A DNA stretch of 60,790 nt, from NCBI GenBank assembly GCA_947625685.1, contig CANQPK010000005.1:1-60790 (forward strand). The letters run 5' to 3'. Position numbers and translations under genes: made by a program. The notes under the pieces are model-generated. The model was not told where the DNA came from. It ran no database searches and worked only from the letters and a program-made list of their open reading frames with translations. This document shows, piece by piece, positions 18,954 to 28,991 of this stretch (positions are counted from its first letter, which is position 1; each line of letters opens with the position of its first letter). This DNA is from an uncultured Clostridia bacterium (GTDB taxonomy: Bacteria; Bacillota; Clostridia; TANB77; CAG-508).

Positions 18954-18956
18954 TTC

Positions 18957-18986
18957 TTGACTAGTCACCATAATATGTGCTATAAT
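18957..18986 (+). promoter_or_regulatory. Sigma-A-type promoter for the orphan gene at 19061
   Basis: TTGACT at 18957-18962 and TATAAT at 18981-18986 are separated by 18 nt, close to the vegetative consensus. It begins right after the spoVAE stop, so the orphan gene is transcribed independently. Confidence 0.75.
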
Positions 18987-19002
18987 TTCTTTATTCAATT
19001 TA

Positions 19003-19036
19003 TTATATAAGGGTATTTTTTTACCCTTTATATAAA
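19003..19036 (+). other. Leader hairpin with poly-T loop
   Basis: A 13-bp stem (TTATATAAGGGTA / TACCC-TTTATATAA with one bulged T) closes a T6-7 loop in the 5' leader of the gene at 19061. The T-run is in the loop, so this is not a standard terminator. It may stabilise the mRNA or shape access to the ribosome site at 19046-19051. Confidence 0.5.
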
Positions 19037-19060
19037 ATTATTCTAAAGGAGGAAACTAGA

Positions 19061-20182
19061 ATGGCAAGCAATGGTGACATACACAGTTTGTCTCGGTTGC
19101 AAAGGGAATTCTTTTTCATTGTAGCTAAGCTTCACATTTATAGCTATGATGATTACCAGTTCTGTCGATTCCAGAGCAAGTTTGGAAAAATTTTGCCTGA
19201 ACTTACAGAAGATGATTTCCTTGCACTCAAGGCCTGTGAACTCTATGGTACCTATGACGACTGGGTAACTTACCACAACTGGGTTTCTATTCAGCCTGGT
19301 ATCCCTGCCGATGTTCGTGATAAGGAGGTTGATAGTTCTTTCCAAAAGTACAATCCGAATCTTCTTATCGAAGAGGAACCTATTGTAGCGTGTGCTGGAA
19401 ATATGGAGGATATTGAAGCTCTTATAGCCTGCTTGCTGTATGGCACAGCAGAAGACTGGGAATACTATCTTGCTTGGGTCTCAAATCCTAAGGCACTCCA
19501 CGACAACATTCGTGAAAAAGAAGTCAGTATGGCTTTTGAGGAGTCTAATCCTAACGTTTTTGATCTTGAGGATGATGACATTCCTGAAAGAGACGATTTC
19601 TATGGATCGGATGAATGCGAGTACCAAAAGGATCGTATGACACGGAGCAATCGTATCAAAGGCAAATATCTTAAAGACAAAAAGCATGTCTGCAATGTCA
19701 ATAAGATTTTGGAGGCTAAATGTGAGAAAGCTTTCAGAGATTTGCCCTCTGGTTACATTGTTGAGGTCTGTTTGTGTGAAGACGAAGATGGCCTGACAAT
19801 TGGCAAGAGAGCTGTTCTTTCGAAAAGCTTTACTGTGATTAAAGCCGATAATTACCTTTCTTCTCATCGTGGTATCATCAAAAGTCGTAAGGAAAAAGCT
19901 AAAAAGCAGGAAGATAGCTGGCTCAAACGCCGTTTTGGCATTTCCTGTGAAGGAGATTCCAAATATTCTGAATTTGAGCCGTGTTACATTCTTGCCCCCA
20001 TTTATGTTGATGTCCAAGAAGTTGAGCATTATGTGAATTCTTCTCATGGTGGCAGTTCGAAACGTAAAGTTTCTTATACTGCTGAAAAGAAGCTTAATAT
20101 CACTGATGTAAGCATCAGGTATCAGCATAAGCTTTTCTATACTGGCATTATCCATGGAAGGCCTGGCCTTCCCGGCATTTAG
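19061..20182 (+). CDS. Orphan 373-aa protein of foreign composition with internal repeats
   Basis: I do not recognise this protein. It is markedly richer in G+C than its neighbours and uses CGT, CGC, CTC and GCC codons that they avoid. It also holds two in-frame CGG codons (19094 and 19643) that must be Arg if it is translated as written. Two internal repeats align: ACELYGTYDDWVTYHNWVS...RDKEVDSSF and ACLLYGTAEDWEYYLAWVS...REKEVSMAF. It has its own promoter, an ideal AAAGGAGGAAAC ribosome site and a terminator. If CGG causes a +1 shift, translation would end about 9 codons after the first CGG. It is probably a recent acquisition. Confidence 0.6.
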   Translation: MASNGDIHSLSRLQREFFFIVAKLHIYSYDDYQFCRFQSKFGKILPELTEDDFLALKACELYGTYDDWVTYHNWVSIQPGIPADVRDKEVDSSFQKYNPNLLIEEEPIVACAGNMEDIEALIACLLYGTAEDWEYYLAWVSNPKALHDNIREKEVSMAFEESNPNVFDLEDDDIPERDDFYGSDECEYQKDRMTRSNRIKGKYLKDKKHVCNVNKILEAKCEKAFRDLPSGYIVEVCLCEDEDGLTIGKRAVLSKSFTVIKADNYLSSHRGIIKSRKEKAKKQEDSWLKRRFGISCEGDSKYSEFEPCYILAPIYVDVQEVEHYVNSSHGGSSKRKVSYTAEKKLNITDVSIRYQHKLFYTGIIHGRPGLPGI

Positions 20183-20204
20183 AGTAATTTTAGTAAACCA
20201 ATGT

Positions 20205-20237
20205 AAGAGGAGCTCCTTTCGAGCTCCTCTTCTTTTT
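20205..20237 (+). terminator. Strong terminator of the orphan gene
   Basis: The stem AAGAGGAGCTC / GAGCTCCTCTT has a 5-nt loop and is followed by CTTTTT. It is 23 nt past the stop codon. Confidence 0.9.
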
Positions 20238-20263
20238 ATGTATTTTTGATTTTTATACACTTA

Positions 20264-20299
20264 AAAAGACATAGAATTTTAAAACTTCTATGTCTTTTA
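20264..20299 (-). terminator. Terminator after rpsI
   Basis: On the minus strand the stem AAAAGACATAGAA / TTCTATGTCTTTT is followed by T-rich sequence. It lies 9-44 nt beyond the rpsI stop codon. Confidence 0.85.
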
Positions 20300-20307
20300 T
20301 ATTAATA

Positions 20308-20715
20308 CTATCTCTTACTAAATTGTGGTGCTTTTCTAGCTTTTTTAAGACCATATTTCTTTCTTTCCTTCATTCTTGGATCTCTTGTTAAGAATCCTTT
20401 TGATTTAAGTAATGGTCTATATTCGCTATTAGCCTCATTTAAAGCTCTTGCTAATCCATGACGAATTGCTCCTGCTTGACCTGAAAATCCTCCACCTGTT
20501 ACTTTACAAATTACATCATATTTATTTAAAGTATCTGTTGCAACTAGTGGTTGTCTAACTATTACTTTTAAAGTTTCTAGATTTAAATATTCATCTATAT
20601 CTTTTGAGTTTATAGTAATTTTTCCTGTACCTGGTACTATTCTAACTCTAGCTATAGAGCTTTTTCTTCTTCCTGTACCATAAAACATTATTTTATCTGA
20701 TTTTGCTTTAGGCAT
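20308..20715 (-). CDS. rpsI: 30S ribosomal protein S9
   Basis: This 135-residue S9 carries the family sequences [34 protein letters not shown] and the invariant C-terminal tail ending KAPQFSKR, which reaches into the ribosomal P site. It follows rplM by 14 nt in the usual rplM-rpsI operon. The N-terminal extension of about seven residues is slightly longer than in Bacillus. Confidence 0.97.
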   Translation of the reverse strand: MPKAKSDKIMFYGTGRRKSSIARVRIVPGTGKITINSKDIDEYLNLETLKVIVRQPLVATDTLNKYDVICKVTGGGFSGQAGAIRHGLARALNEANSEYRPLLKSKGFLTRDPRMKERKKYGLKKARKAPQFSKR

Positions 20716-20729
20716 TTACTTTTCCTCCT

Positions 20730-21164
20730 TTAAAATTCCCATACTTCTGGTTTTTGTGCTGTATTTTCATGTTCACTACCTGCATATACTCTTAATTTTT
20801 TAAGGCTTTGTCTTCCTAAACTATTATGTGGAAGCATTCCTTTTATTGCAAGCATCATTGCTTTTTCTGGATTCTTTTCAAGCATATCTTTAGCAGATAC
20901 TTCTTTCATTCCTCCAATATATCCTGAATGATGTCTATATACTTTTTGGTTAATCTTATTACCTGTTAAAATAGCTTTACTGCAATTAATAATTATTACA
21001 TGATCTCCTACATCCATATTTGGAGTAAAAGTTGGTTTATGTTTTCCTCTAAGTAATCTTGCAGCTTCTGTTGCAACTCTTCCTAGAGGTTTTCCTTCAG
21101 CATCAATTATATACCATTTTCTAACAATTTCATCTTTTTTTACACTATAAGTTGTATTATTCAT
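20730..21164 (-). CDS. rplM: 50S ribosomal protein L13
   Basis: This 144-residue L13 shows [18 protein letters not shown], the [23 protein letters not shown] block and [19 protein letters not shown]. It is the first gene of the rplM-rpsI operon, with a GGAGG site before ATG and a consensus promoter about 110 nt upstream. Confidence 0.97.
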   Translation of the reverse strand: MNNTTYSVKKDEIVRKWYIIDAEGKPLGRVATEAARLLRGKHKPTFTPNMDVGDHVIIINCSKAILTGNKINQKVYRHHSGYIGGMKEVSAKDMLEKNPEKAMMLAIKGMLPHNSLGRQSLKKLRVYAGSEHENTAQKPEVWEF

Positions 21165-21303
21165 GGCTAATTCATTTCCTCCATTCTGACTTTATTTAAA
21201 TCAAATATACTTATAATATATGTTTACCGGGATTTAGCATATATTAAATATATATTTTATCATAATACTACAATATTTTAATACAATTATCTTAGAATGT
21301 CAA
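21165..21303 (-). promoter_or_regulatory. rplM promoter and about 100-nt leader
   Basis: On the minus strand TTGACA (21303-21298), a 17-nt spacer and TAAAAT (21280-21275) form a near-consensus promoter. The roughly 100-nt leader holds a GC-richer island, AAATCCCGGTAAAC, in otherwise AT-rich sequence. L13 leaders acting as autoregulatory sites are known in Firmicutes. Whether this is one is not settled by eye. Confidence 0.5.
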
Positions 21304-21323
21304 TAGTTTTATAGAATTTTATA

Positions 21324-21882
21324 TTAAAATTTTAACAAATAATTTCTTAAGCTTATTGTATCCGGATGTATAGGTCCAACCTTTTTTATAGATTTTTCAA
21401 TAGTAAAGTCTAACACAAAAAGTATAGCCTTATCTATGTCTTCTTTAGACAATTCTCTCAAATAATCCACAGTATCATAATTTCTATTTTCTTCTATTTT
21501 ATCTGCTAAATATATTATTTTAGCAAACTTGTCCATTTTTATATTTCCTGTTGTATGGTAAGCTATTGCATTTTGTACTTCTATATCAGCATTATATTTT
21601 TCTTTTGCCATAATAGCTCCGAAGCTTTGCATGAAGTAAACTTGGCTTCATTTTTTCTACATCATCTACTACTACATTATATTTTTTTATATATTCTTCC
21701 ATTTGCTCTTTTGTAAGTTCTTTTGCCATATCATGCACTAAACCTGCAAAAGCTGCTTTTTCTTCGTCTTCTCCATAAATTTTTGCAAGTTCTCTTGCTT
21801 TTTTCATTGTTCCAACAGAATGCATATATCTTTTTTCAGTTAATGTGTTTTTTAAATATTCTTCTATTTCTTTTAAATCCAT
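21324..21882 (-). CDS. yqeK: YqeK-type HD-domain dinucleotide hydrolase, read through one CGG +1 shift
   Basis: YqeK-family HD phosphohydrolases cleave diadenosine tetraphosphate symmetrically. The N-terminal part has RYMHSVGTMKKARELA and the HD pair GLVHDMAKEL. The frame breaks after codon 87 at CTT-CGG (21621). Skipping C gives LLHAKL-GAIMAKEKY, then the conserved AIAYHTTGNIKMD and IIYLADKIEENR motifs, for a full 185 residues. The lytic transglycosylase gene upstream ends one base before this ATG. The Gly at the join is the expected family residue. Confidence 0.88.
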
Positions 21883-22440
21883 TTAATATAACTCCTTATA
21901 CATTTTATAATTCTTTAGCATTTTTCTTACATAATTATTTGTTTCTCTGTATGGTATATTCTCTATGTCTGATCCATCTTTTTTTATTACTCCACTATCT
22001 ATCCATTTTTCAACTCTTCCAATTCCTGCATTATATGCTGCCATTGCTAGATAATAGCTATTATTATAGTATTTTACAAGTTTAGAGAAATATTTCGTTC
22101 CAAGCATTATATTTATTTCTGGGTTTTGCAAATCTATATCGGTAATTTCCATATCTTCAGCTTCTTCTTTTGCTGTCTGCTCCATAAGCTGCATAAGTCC
22201 TATCGCTCCACTTGGAGATATAATATTTGGATTGAAGTTGCTTTCTGTTTTTATTAAAGCAAAAATCCAATCGCTTTCTACACTATATTCTTCTGCATAT
22301 TTATATACATATTCTGAATATTTGTCTGGATAAAATCTTTTTAATATAACTGTGTATAAATCAAACACTCTAAATATTATTATCAAAAGTATTATTATAA
22401 CTAAGATTATTATCAATGCTTTCCTAATAGGTTTTAACAT
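21883..22440 (-). CDS. Membrane-anchored lytic transglycosylase (SLT domain)
   Basis: This 185-residue protein has one N-terminal membrane segment (about residues 8-28) and then a soluble lytic transglycosylase domain. The domain has the catalytic glutamate in FALIKTESNFNP, the GAIGLMQLM motif and AMAAYNAGIGRVEKW. Such enzymes cleave glycan strands of peptidoglycan to 1,6-anhydro products outside the membrane. It lies between polA and yqeK with tight spacing. Confidence 0.92.
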   Translation of the reverse strand: MLKPIRKALIIILVIIILLIIIFRVFDLYTVILKRFYPDKYSEYVYKYAEEYSVESDWIFALIKTESNFNPNIISPSGAIGLMQLMEQTAKEEAEDMEITDIDLQNPEINIMLGTKYFSKLVKYYNNSYYLAMAAYNAGIGRVEKWIDSGVIKKDGSDIENIPYRETNNYVRKMLKNYKMYKELY

Positions 22441-22454
22441 TTTCCTCCCCTATT

Positions 22455-25155
22455 TTACTTACAAGAATACCAGTCATAACCTTCTGATACCTCTGCAATT
22501 AATGGTACTGAAAGTTTAACTACATTTTCCATTGAATCTTTTAGCATCTTTGTAACTTGCTCTTTTTCTTCTGGTGGTACTTCTAAAAGTAGTTCATCAT
22601 GTACTTGTAATAAAATTCTTGTCTTTAGATTATATTCTTCTATTTTCTTATTTACTTCTATCATTGCTTTTTTCATTATGTCAGCTGCTGTTCCTTGGAT
22701 TGGCATATTTAGTGCTGCTCTACTTCCAAATTGTCTTATCATATAATTTTGCGATTTTAGTTCTGGTATATTTCTTCTTCTTCCGAAAATTGTTGTAACA
22801 TAGCCCTTTTCTTTAGCTATTTTATCAATTTCCTCCATATAATTTTTTATGCCTTTATATTTCATTAAATATTCTTCGATATATTTTTTTGCTTCTTTTT
22901 TTGTTACTTTTATTTGTTCTGCAAGTCCAAAGTCACTTATTCCATATACAATTCCAAAGTTTACTGCTTTTGCACTTGTTCTTTCTTCTTTTGTAACTTC
23001 ATCTATTGGTTTATTAAATACTTTTGATGCAACTTCCTTATGAATATCTATACCATTTGCAAATGCTTTTATCATATTAGTATCATTTGAAATATGTGCA
23101 AATATTCTAAGTTCTACTTGCGAATAGTCTGCATCTATAAATATATTATTATTTTCTGGTTTAAATACTTTTCTTAGATTTTTTCCAAGCTCAAATCTTG
23201 TTGGGATATTCTGCAAATTTGGTTCTGCACTACTTATTCTTCCTGTTGCTGTAACTGTTTGATGAAAATATGAGTGTATCCTATTCGTTTTTTTGTTTAT
23301 ATATGGAAGCATTCCTTCTACATATGTTGAATTTAACTTTACAAGTTGCCTATATTCAAGTATTTCTTCTATAACTGGATGTTCTCCTCTTAATTTTTCT
23401 AGTACTTCTACATCTGTTGAATATCCACTTTTCTTTTTCTTTTGTACTGGAAGGTGTAAATCTTCAAATAAAATTTTTCCTAATTGTTTTGTGGAATTTA
23501 TATTAAATTCTTGCCCACAAAGATTATATATTCTTTGCGTTTTTTCTTCTATTTCAGATTTGATTTTTCTTCCAAATTCTATCAATTCTTCTTTGTCTAT
23601 ATATATTCCATCATATTGCATTTTTGCAAGAACTCTTGCTGTTGGCATTTCTATATTTTTAAATAAATCTAATTCTTCTTGTTCTTTTATAAATTTCATC
23701 ATTATTGGGTATAGTTTATCTATGCAATATACAAATATACTGCTCTTATTCTTTTCTGTTTCTACATCATTAGTATCTATATCAAACAAAGTTAATTGTT
23801 CTTGCTTGGTTTCTTGTTGTAGATATCTCGAAATTTCTAAATTTAAATACCTCAAAGTCAATGTTTCTATATCATATTTATTTTTTATTGAATCTATTAT
23901 ATATCCTGCGATTTCTGCATCAAATTCAAATCCGTTTAAATCTATATTGTTTTCTCTTAAAAGTATATAGTCTTGTTTTAATTTATATCCTATTTTTTTA
24001 ATATCTTTATTTTCAAAAATTTCTTTAAAATATTTTGTTATTGTTTCTATATTATTTATATAGTAAACTACTGTGTCTATTATTACACTTAAACTGCAAA
24101 TTTTCTTTTTTAATATGCTTTCTTCTGTGTTGTCTTGAGAAGAATTTAAATAGTAGACCAATTGTTTATTTTCTTTTATTGCTTCCACTAACTTAGTTAA
24201 TTCTTCTGTACTTAAGTTTTCTTTTACATTTATTTCTTCTAATGGGTTTGTTTCTTTTTTCTCATTTCTTAGAGAAAATCTTTCTATATATTTGTTAAAT
24301 CTTAATCTTGTAAATATATCTAATACTTTGTCTTTATCCCATTCTTGCACTTTTAAATCTTCTACATTTTCATCTATTGGGCTATCTGTGTTAATTGTCC
24401 CCAATGTTCTTGAAAGCATTGCGAGTTCTTTATCATTTATAAGCTTTTCTCTTAATTTTCCCTTTATTTCTTCCGCTTTTCCACTTTCTATTTCTTCATA
24501 TAATTTATCGATTGTATTATATTGCTTTATAATATTTAAAGCTGTTTTTTCTCCAACTCCATTAACTCCAGGGATATTATCTGACTTATCTCCCATAAGT
24601 CCTTTTACTTCTATTAATGATTTAGGTTCTACACCATAAACCTCTTTTATTTTATCTTGGTCGTAATCGTCTTCTTCTGTTTTCCCTGCTTTTGTTCTTG
24701 GTATTCTTATTGTTATTTTATCTGTTGCAAGCTGAAATGTATCTCTATCTCCAGAAAGGATTGTTACATCAATGCCTTTTTCTCCTGCTCTTTTGGCTAA
24801 TGTTCCTAAAATGTCATCTGCTTCATATCCTTCTTTTTCTATAATTTTTATATTCATAGCTTTTAAAATTTCTTTAATTATTGGCATTTGCTCTGCAAGT
24901 TCATCTGGCATTCCCTTTCTTGTTCCTTTATACTCTTTATACATTTGATGTCTAAAAGTCGGAGCTCTCATGTCAAATGCAACTGCCATATATTCAGGTT
25001 GCAAGCTTTCTAATATTTTAAACATTATTGCTAAGAATCCATACACAGCATTTGTATATGTCCCGATCTTCTGTTTTTAGCATATTAGTTCCCATTATAC
25101 CGTAAAATGCTCTATTTAATATACTATTTCCATCAATCAATACTAATCTTGACAT
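22455..25155 (-). CDS. polA: DNA polymerase I, read through one CGG +1 shift
   Basis: The start ATG at 25155 follows AAAGGAAG and opens MSRLVLIDGNSILNRAFYG, the 5'-nuclease N-terminus. After codon 30 the frame meets GAT-CGG (25065). Skipping the C gives KTED-GTYTNAVYGF and a full-length protein of about 899 residues. Domains in order: 5'-3' exonuclease (VKGLMGDKSDNIPG), a 3'-5' exonuclease-like region lacking the usual acidic residues and probably inactive, then the polymerase with DYSQVELRIFAHIS, the KAVNFGIVYGIS finger helix and QVHDELLLE. The unshifted frame cannot supply the nuclease N-terminus to the polymerase. Adjacent to trmL. Confidence 0.93.
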
Positions 25156-25184
25156 AGGTTACTTCCTTTCGGGTTTATTTTATT

Positions 25185-25682
25185 TTAATCAAAATATGAG
25201 CTTATCGTTTCTAGATTTTCAAAATCTTTTTGTCTCATTATGTCATAGGCAACTATTGCAACTGAGTTTGATAAATTTAGTGAGCGCAAGGTCTCTCTCA
25301 TTGGAATTCTTATTGTTTTGTCTAAGTATTTTTTTAAGGTATCTTCTGGCAAGCCTCTTGTTTCTTTTCCAAATAGTACAAACACTTCATCCATTTCTTT
25401 AAAATTTGGCTCTGAATATATATGTTTTCCTTTTGTCGTTACAAAAAACATATTATTTTCTTCTGGTTTATATTTCTCTAAAAATTTTTCAAATGATAAA
25501 TGTTCTTCTATTTCTAGTTTGTCCCAATAATCAAGTCCTGCTCTTTTTACAGCTTTTTCTGATATACTAAAACCTAATGGATAAACTAAATGCAATTTTG
25601 CTCCTATCGCTGCACATGTTCTTGCAATATTACCTGTATTTTGAGGTATTTCAGGTTCTACTAATACAATGTTTAATTTCAT
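25185..25682 (-). CDS. trmL: tRNA (cytidine/uridine-34-2'-O)-methyltransferase
   Basis: This 165-residue SPOUT methyltransferase of the TrmL (YibK/CspR) type methylates the ribose of wobble base 34 in certain leucine tRNAs. Recognisable parts are LVEPEIPQNTGNIARTCAA at the start, VLFGKETRGLP in the SAM knot and IRIPMRETLRSLNLSNSVA at the end. It lies between a FAD-dependent dehydrogenase and polA. Confidence 0.93.
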   Translation of the reverse strand: MKLNIVLVEPEIPQNTGNIARTCAAIGAKLHLVYPLGFSISEKAVKRAGLDYWDKLEIEEHLSFEKFLEKYKPEENNMFFVTTKGKHIYSEPNFKEMDEVFVLFGKETRGLPEDTLKKYLDKTIRIPMRETLRSLNLSNSVAIVAYDIMRQKDFENLETISSYFD

Positions 25683-25714
25683 TTTTATAATTATCCTTTC
25701 TAATGTACAAATTC

Positions 25715-27115
25715 TTAGGCTTTATTTTTCTCAATTATATCTCTTGCTGCAACAAGTCCTGTTGCTGCTGCTGTAACTATATTTCCTGCCTTACCTGCTC
25801 CATCTCCTATGAAATATATATTTTTGTCTTTTAGTTTAAATTTATTATCAGTTTCGATTTCATTACTGAAGAATTTTATTTCTGGTCCATATAGTAATGT
25901 TTCGTCATTATTAACACCTGGCATTATTTTATCAAGTTTTTGTAATCCCTCTAGAATATTTGTAATTATTCTGTGTGGTAAAATCAAAGCTAAATCACCT
26001 GCGACACAGTCTTTTAATGTAGGTTCTATGAATCCTTTATTAATACGGTGCCATTCACTTCTTCTTCCGCTTCTCAAATCTTTTAATGTTTGGATAATAG
26101 GCTTTCCGTCTCCTAATACATTTGCTATTCTTGCTATGCTTTCTCCATATTGTCTTGTATTTGTTGTTGGTTGAGTTAATGTAACTTTACTAATAAATGC
26201 AAAGTTACTATTGTTTGATTTTATTTCTTTTAAAGAATGTCCATTTACACATATATATCCATAATAATTTTCCTTTGTAACAAATCCTCCTGGATTTGTA
26301 CAAAATGTTCTTATTTCGTCTGCGTATGTATCTGTTTTTATAAATATTGTTGGGTCATAGATTACATCACAGATATCTTTTAATATTTCTTTTCTTACTT
26401 CAACACGAACACCTATCTCTATACTTTGAGACATGTATGGTATTTTATATTTGTCTGCAAACTCTTGTGTCCATCTTGCTCCTTCTCTTCCTGGCGCAAC
26501 TATTACATTTTTTGCAATTACACTTTCTTTTTTATTTGCATGTGTATATATAACTTCACATTTTTCATCTTTATCTATTATATCCTCTACATTAGTACCA
26601 TCATACAAATCTACGCCTTCTGCTTCAAGATTGTCTGAAATTCCTTGAATATATCCAGGTAAATGGTCACTTCCTAAATGTTTTTGTTTTATTAATAACA
26701 ATCTAGATCCTTGTATTGCAATTTGTTTTTCTATTTTTTTTGCTTCTTCCATATTAGAAGGAAATACTTCACTATCCATATTAAATTTATTAAATATTTC
26801 CTCTGTTTCATCTATTAGTTTATATGCCTCTGATTGTGACATGTATTTAAATAAATCTGATTTTCCAAGTTTAGGTATGAAATTAAGTTTTCCGTCTGAA
26901 AATGTTCCTGCTCCTCCATATCCGCTTAAGATGTTGCATGGTGAGCAGTTTACACAATTTTTTTTGTCTTTATTCATTGGGCAATATCTATCTTTTACGT
27001 TTTTTCCTTTTTCTAATACTGCAACTTTTAAATTTTTATCTTTATCTTTAAGTTCATATGCTGCAAATAAACCTGCTGGTCCTGCCCCTACTATTACTAC
27101 ATCATATTCTTTCAT
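25715..27115 (-). CDS. FAD-dependent dehydrogenase (COG2509-like)
   Basis: This 466-residue flavoprotein opens with a Rossmann FAD motif, VVIVGAGPAGLFAAYEL. It has a cysteine pair and Gly-rich stretch, CVNCSPCNILSGYGGAGTFS, and closes with the second FAD contact, YFIGDGAGKAGNIVTAAATG. This architecture fits the uncharacterised FAD-dependent dehydrogenases widespread in Clostridia. The substrate is unknown. The Cys pair may be redox active, which is an inference. Confidence 0.8.
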   Translation of the reverse strand: MKEYDVVIVGAGPAGLFAAYELKDKDKNLKVAVLEKGKNVKDRYCPMNKDKKNCVNCSPCNILSGYGGAGTFSDGKLNFIPKLGKSDLFKYMSQSEAYKLIDETEEIFNKFNMDSEVFPSNMEEAKKIEKQIAIQGSRLLLIKQKHLGSDHLPGYIQGISDNLEAEGVDLYDGTNVEDIIDKDEKCEVIYTHANKKESVIAKNVIVAPGREGARWTQEFADKYKIPYMSQSIEIGVRVEVRKEILKDICDVIYDPTIFIKTDTYADEIRTFCTNPGGFVTKENYYGYICVNGHSLKEIKSNNSNFAFISKVTLTQPTTNTRQYGESIARIANVLGDGKPIIQTLKDLRSGRRSEWHRINKGFIEPTLKDCVAGDLALILPHRIITNILEGLQKLDKIMPGVNNDETLLYGPEIKFFSNEIETDNKFKLKDKNIYFIGDGAGKAGNIVTAAATGLVAARDIIEKNKA

Positions 27116-27158
27116 TATTTAAATCCTCCCTTTTTATATGCACTAAAAACAACCTTCA

Positions 27159-28289
27159 TTATACCACAATATTGCAAAAACTACAAATAAAATTACTAAT
27201 AATCGCCCGTATATTTTTGACTTTTTTGTTTTGTTTATTCATTTCAAAATAATTATTCAGTTTTTTAAACCAATTAAGAATTAATACTCCAGTAGTTATT
27301 ATTAATATTTTTAGGCTAAATACTTGTACTTGTGATTTTCTTATATTATCTGAAGTATAAAAACCACTATAATTAAATATTTTAGACTCTATATAGTGAA
27401 ATGCTAATATAAACATACTGTTTTTTCCATACCAAGCAAAAGCATCACCTAAATATTTTAAGTATTTCTCTATTAGTTGTGAAATCTTTAATATCATTAT
27501 AGTTCCACATGTAGAAGTAAGTATTAAAAATGCTCCATTAGTATATCTTCTTCCACCTAAGTCAAAGCCATTGTATACTATTGCTATTATCCAAATTGCA
27601 GAAATGATTAATAATATTTTTTTATTCTTTAATATTTTATCTAATCTTTCATTTTGCCTTAAAATATATCCTATATAATAAAATGCTACACAAAACATTG
27701 AAACATCTATACTAAATGGAAACAAATATCCATTTATTCCTAATACATATCCTAAGTATGAAATTAAGGCGACAAGAAATATCAATTTTACAGAATCACC
27801 TTTTGATGCTTTTTTTAAATATCTAAATATTAATCTTACTCCTGCAAGCATTGGCATGAACCATAGTGCACTTAAAGATGTTACATTTTCTATGCTAAAT
27901 TTATTTCCCCATTTCAAAACTGAAAAGCTAATTTGTCTTAGCCAGTCAATTATATAATACCCCATTAATGCCATATATTTACATGTTAGTACTTCTACTA
28001 CTAATGTGCATATTACATAAGGTAATATTAATTTAAAAAATATATTTTTTATAGTTTCTTTAAAGTTTCTCTCTTTATAGAACATACCACTTAATATAAT
28101 AAATAATGGCATATGAAATGAGTAGACTATTTCATGCGATAATCCCTGTATTGTATGTCCCATTACCATTGATATAATGGCTATTCCTCTTGCAATATCT
28201 ACATACTTTACTCTTCCATTTTTTTGTTTGTTTTGTGTATCCACAGTTATAATGTCTTTGCAACTTACTTTTTCTTTTACTTTTTCCAT
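27159..28289 (-). CDS. Acyltransferase 3 family membrane protein
   Basis: This multi-spanning protein of about 376 residues has the family motif VDIARGIAIISMVMGHTIQG, whose His is the proposed catalytic residue, followed by FHMPLFIILSGMFYKER. Members O-acylate cell-surface sugars or other extracytoplasmic acceptors. The start is taken at the ATG at 28289, six bases after AAAGG, rather than the ATG at 28295. It stands alone between a FAD enzyme and a DUF308 protein. Confidence 0.85.
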   Translation of the reverse strand: MEKVKEKVSCKDIITVDTQNKQKNGRVKYVDIARGIAIISMVMGHTIQGLSHEIVYSFHMPLFIILSGMFYKERNFKETIKNIFFKLILPYVICTLVVEVLTCKYMALMGYYIIDWLRQISFSVLKWGNKFSIENVTSLSALWFMPMLAGVRLIFRYLKKASKGDSVKLIFLVALISYLGYVLGINGYLFPFSIDVSMFCVAFYYIGYILRQNERLDKILKNKKILLIISAIWIIAIVYNGFDLGGRRYTNGAFLILTSTCGTIMILKISQLIEKYLKYLGDAFAWYGKNSMFILAFHYIESKIFNYSGFYTSDNIRKSQVQVFSLKILIITTGVLILNWFKKLNNYFEMNKQNKKVKNIRAIISNFICSFCNIVV

Positions 28290-28367
28290 TTTCATCCTTT
28301 TACCGTAGTATAAGTATCTACTTCTTTTGAAATAGATACTTATACTACCAAACTATATTTTTTATTT

Positions 28368-28913
28368 TTATAATATATCTTTTACATTTCTCATAAATAT
28401 TATATTTTCTATTATATCTATAATTGCATATGCTACTATCATAATTCCAATTGTCATAATAACTGTTCCTGAATTCATTGTAACATATAGTCCACATAGA
28501 AACATTACAATTGCTAAGATTAAGCTATATCCCCAAGCACTTACTTTTAATGATTTTAATTCAAATGATAGATTCATTCTAATAAATGAGCTATATATAA
28601 TCCATATTCCTATGATGATTCTAAGTATAGAACTTATCGTACTACTATAAACTATAGCAACAATTCCTAATACGCAAGTCATTAGACCATATATTAAATC
28701 GTAATTATAAAAATCATATTTCTCCTTTGTTAAAAAATAGTTAATAATCTTTAATACTCCAATAGCAACAAAAATTGCACCTAAAACATAAGATATTACC
28801 TTTATTGTTTCCTCTGGTTTCCATATTACTACTGCTCCAAGTATACCGAATATTAATGATTCTAATATAGAAATCCAACCTGTTTTTCTTAAAACTTTCT
28901 TAATTCCTTCCAT
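28368..28913 (-). CDS. DUF308/HdeD-like membrane protein
   Basis: This 181-residue protein has six predicted membrane helices arranged as repeats of paired hydrophobic segments, the pattern of DUF308 (HdeD) proteins. It starts with GWISILESLIFGILGAVVIW. The function is unknown in Gram-positives; HdeD is linked to acid resistance in E. coli. No motif allows a more exact role. Confidence 0.75.
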   Translation of the reverse strand: MEGIKKVLRKTGWISILESLIFGILGAVVIWKPEETIKVISYVLGAIFVAIGVLKIINYFLTKEKYDFYNYDLIYGLMTCVLGIVAIVYSSTISSILRIIIGIWIIYSSFIRMNLSFELKSLKVSAWGYSLILAIVMFLCGLYVTMNSGTVIMTIGIMIVAYAIIDIIENIIFMRNVKDIL

Positions 28914-28991
28914 TACTACATTTTCCTCCTATCATTATTAATTTAATTTTTTATATTGCATATCAGAAAAATGAACTTATTATGAATAAAT

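Noticed and set aside
19481-20260. 259-codon minus-strand open frame opposite the orphan at 19061
   Set aside because: The plus-strand gene has promoter, ribosome site, internal repeats and terminator; the antisense frame has none.
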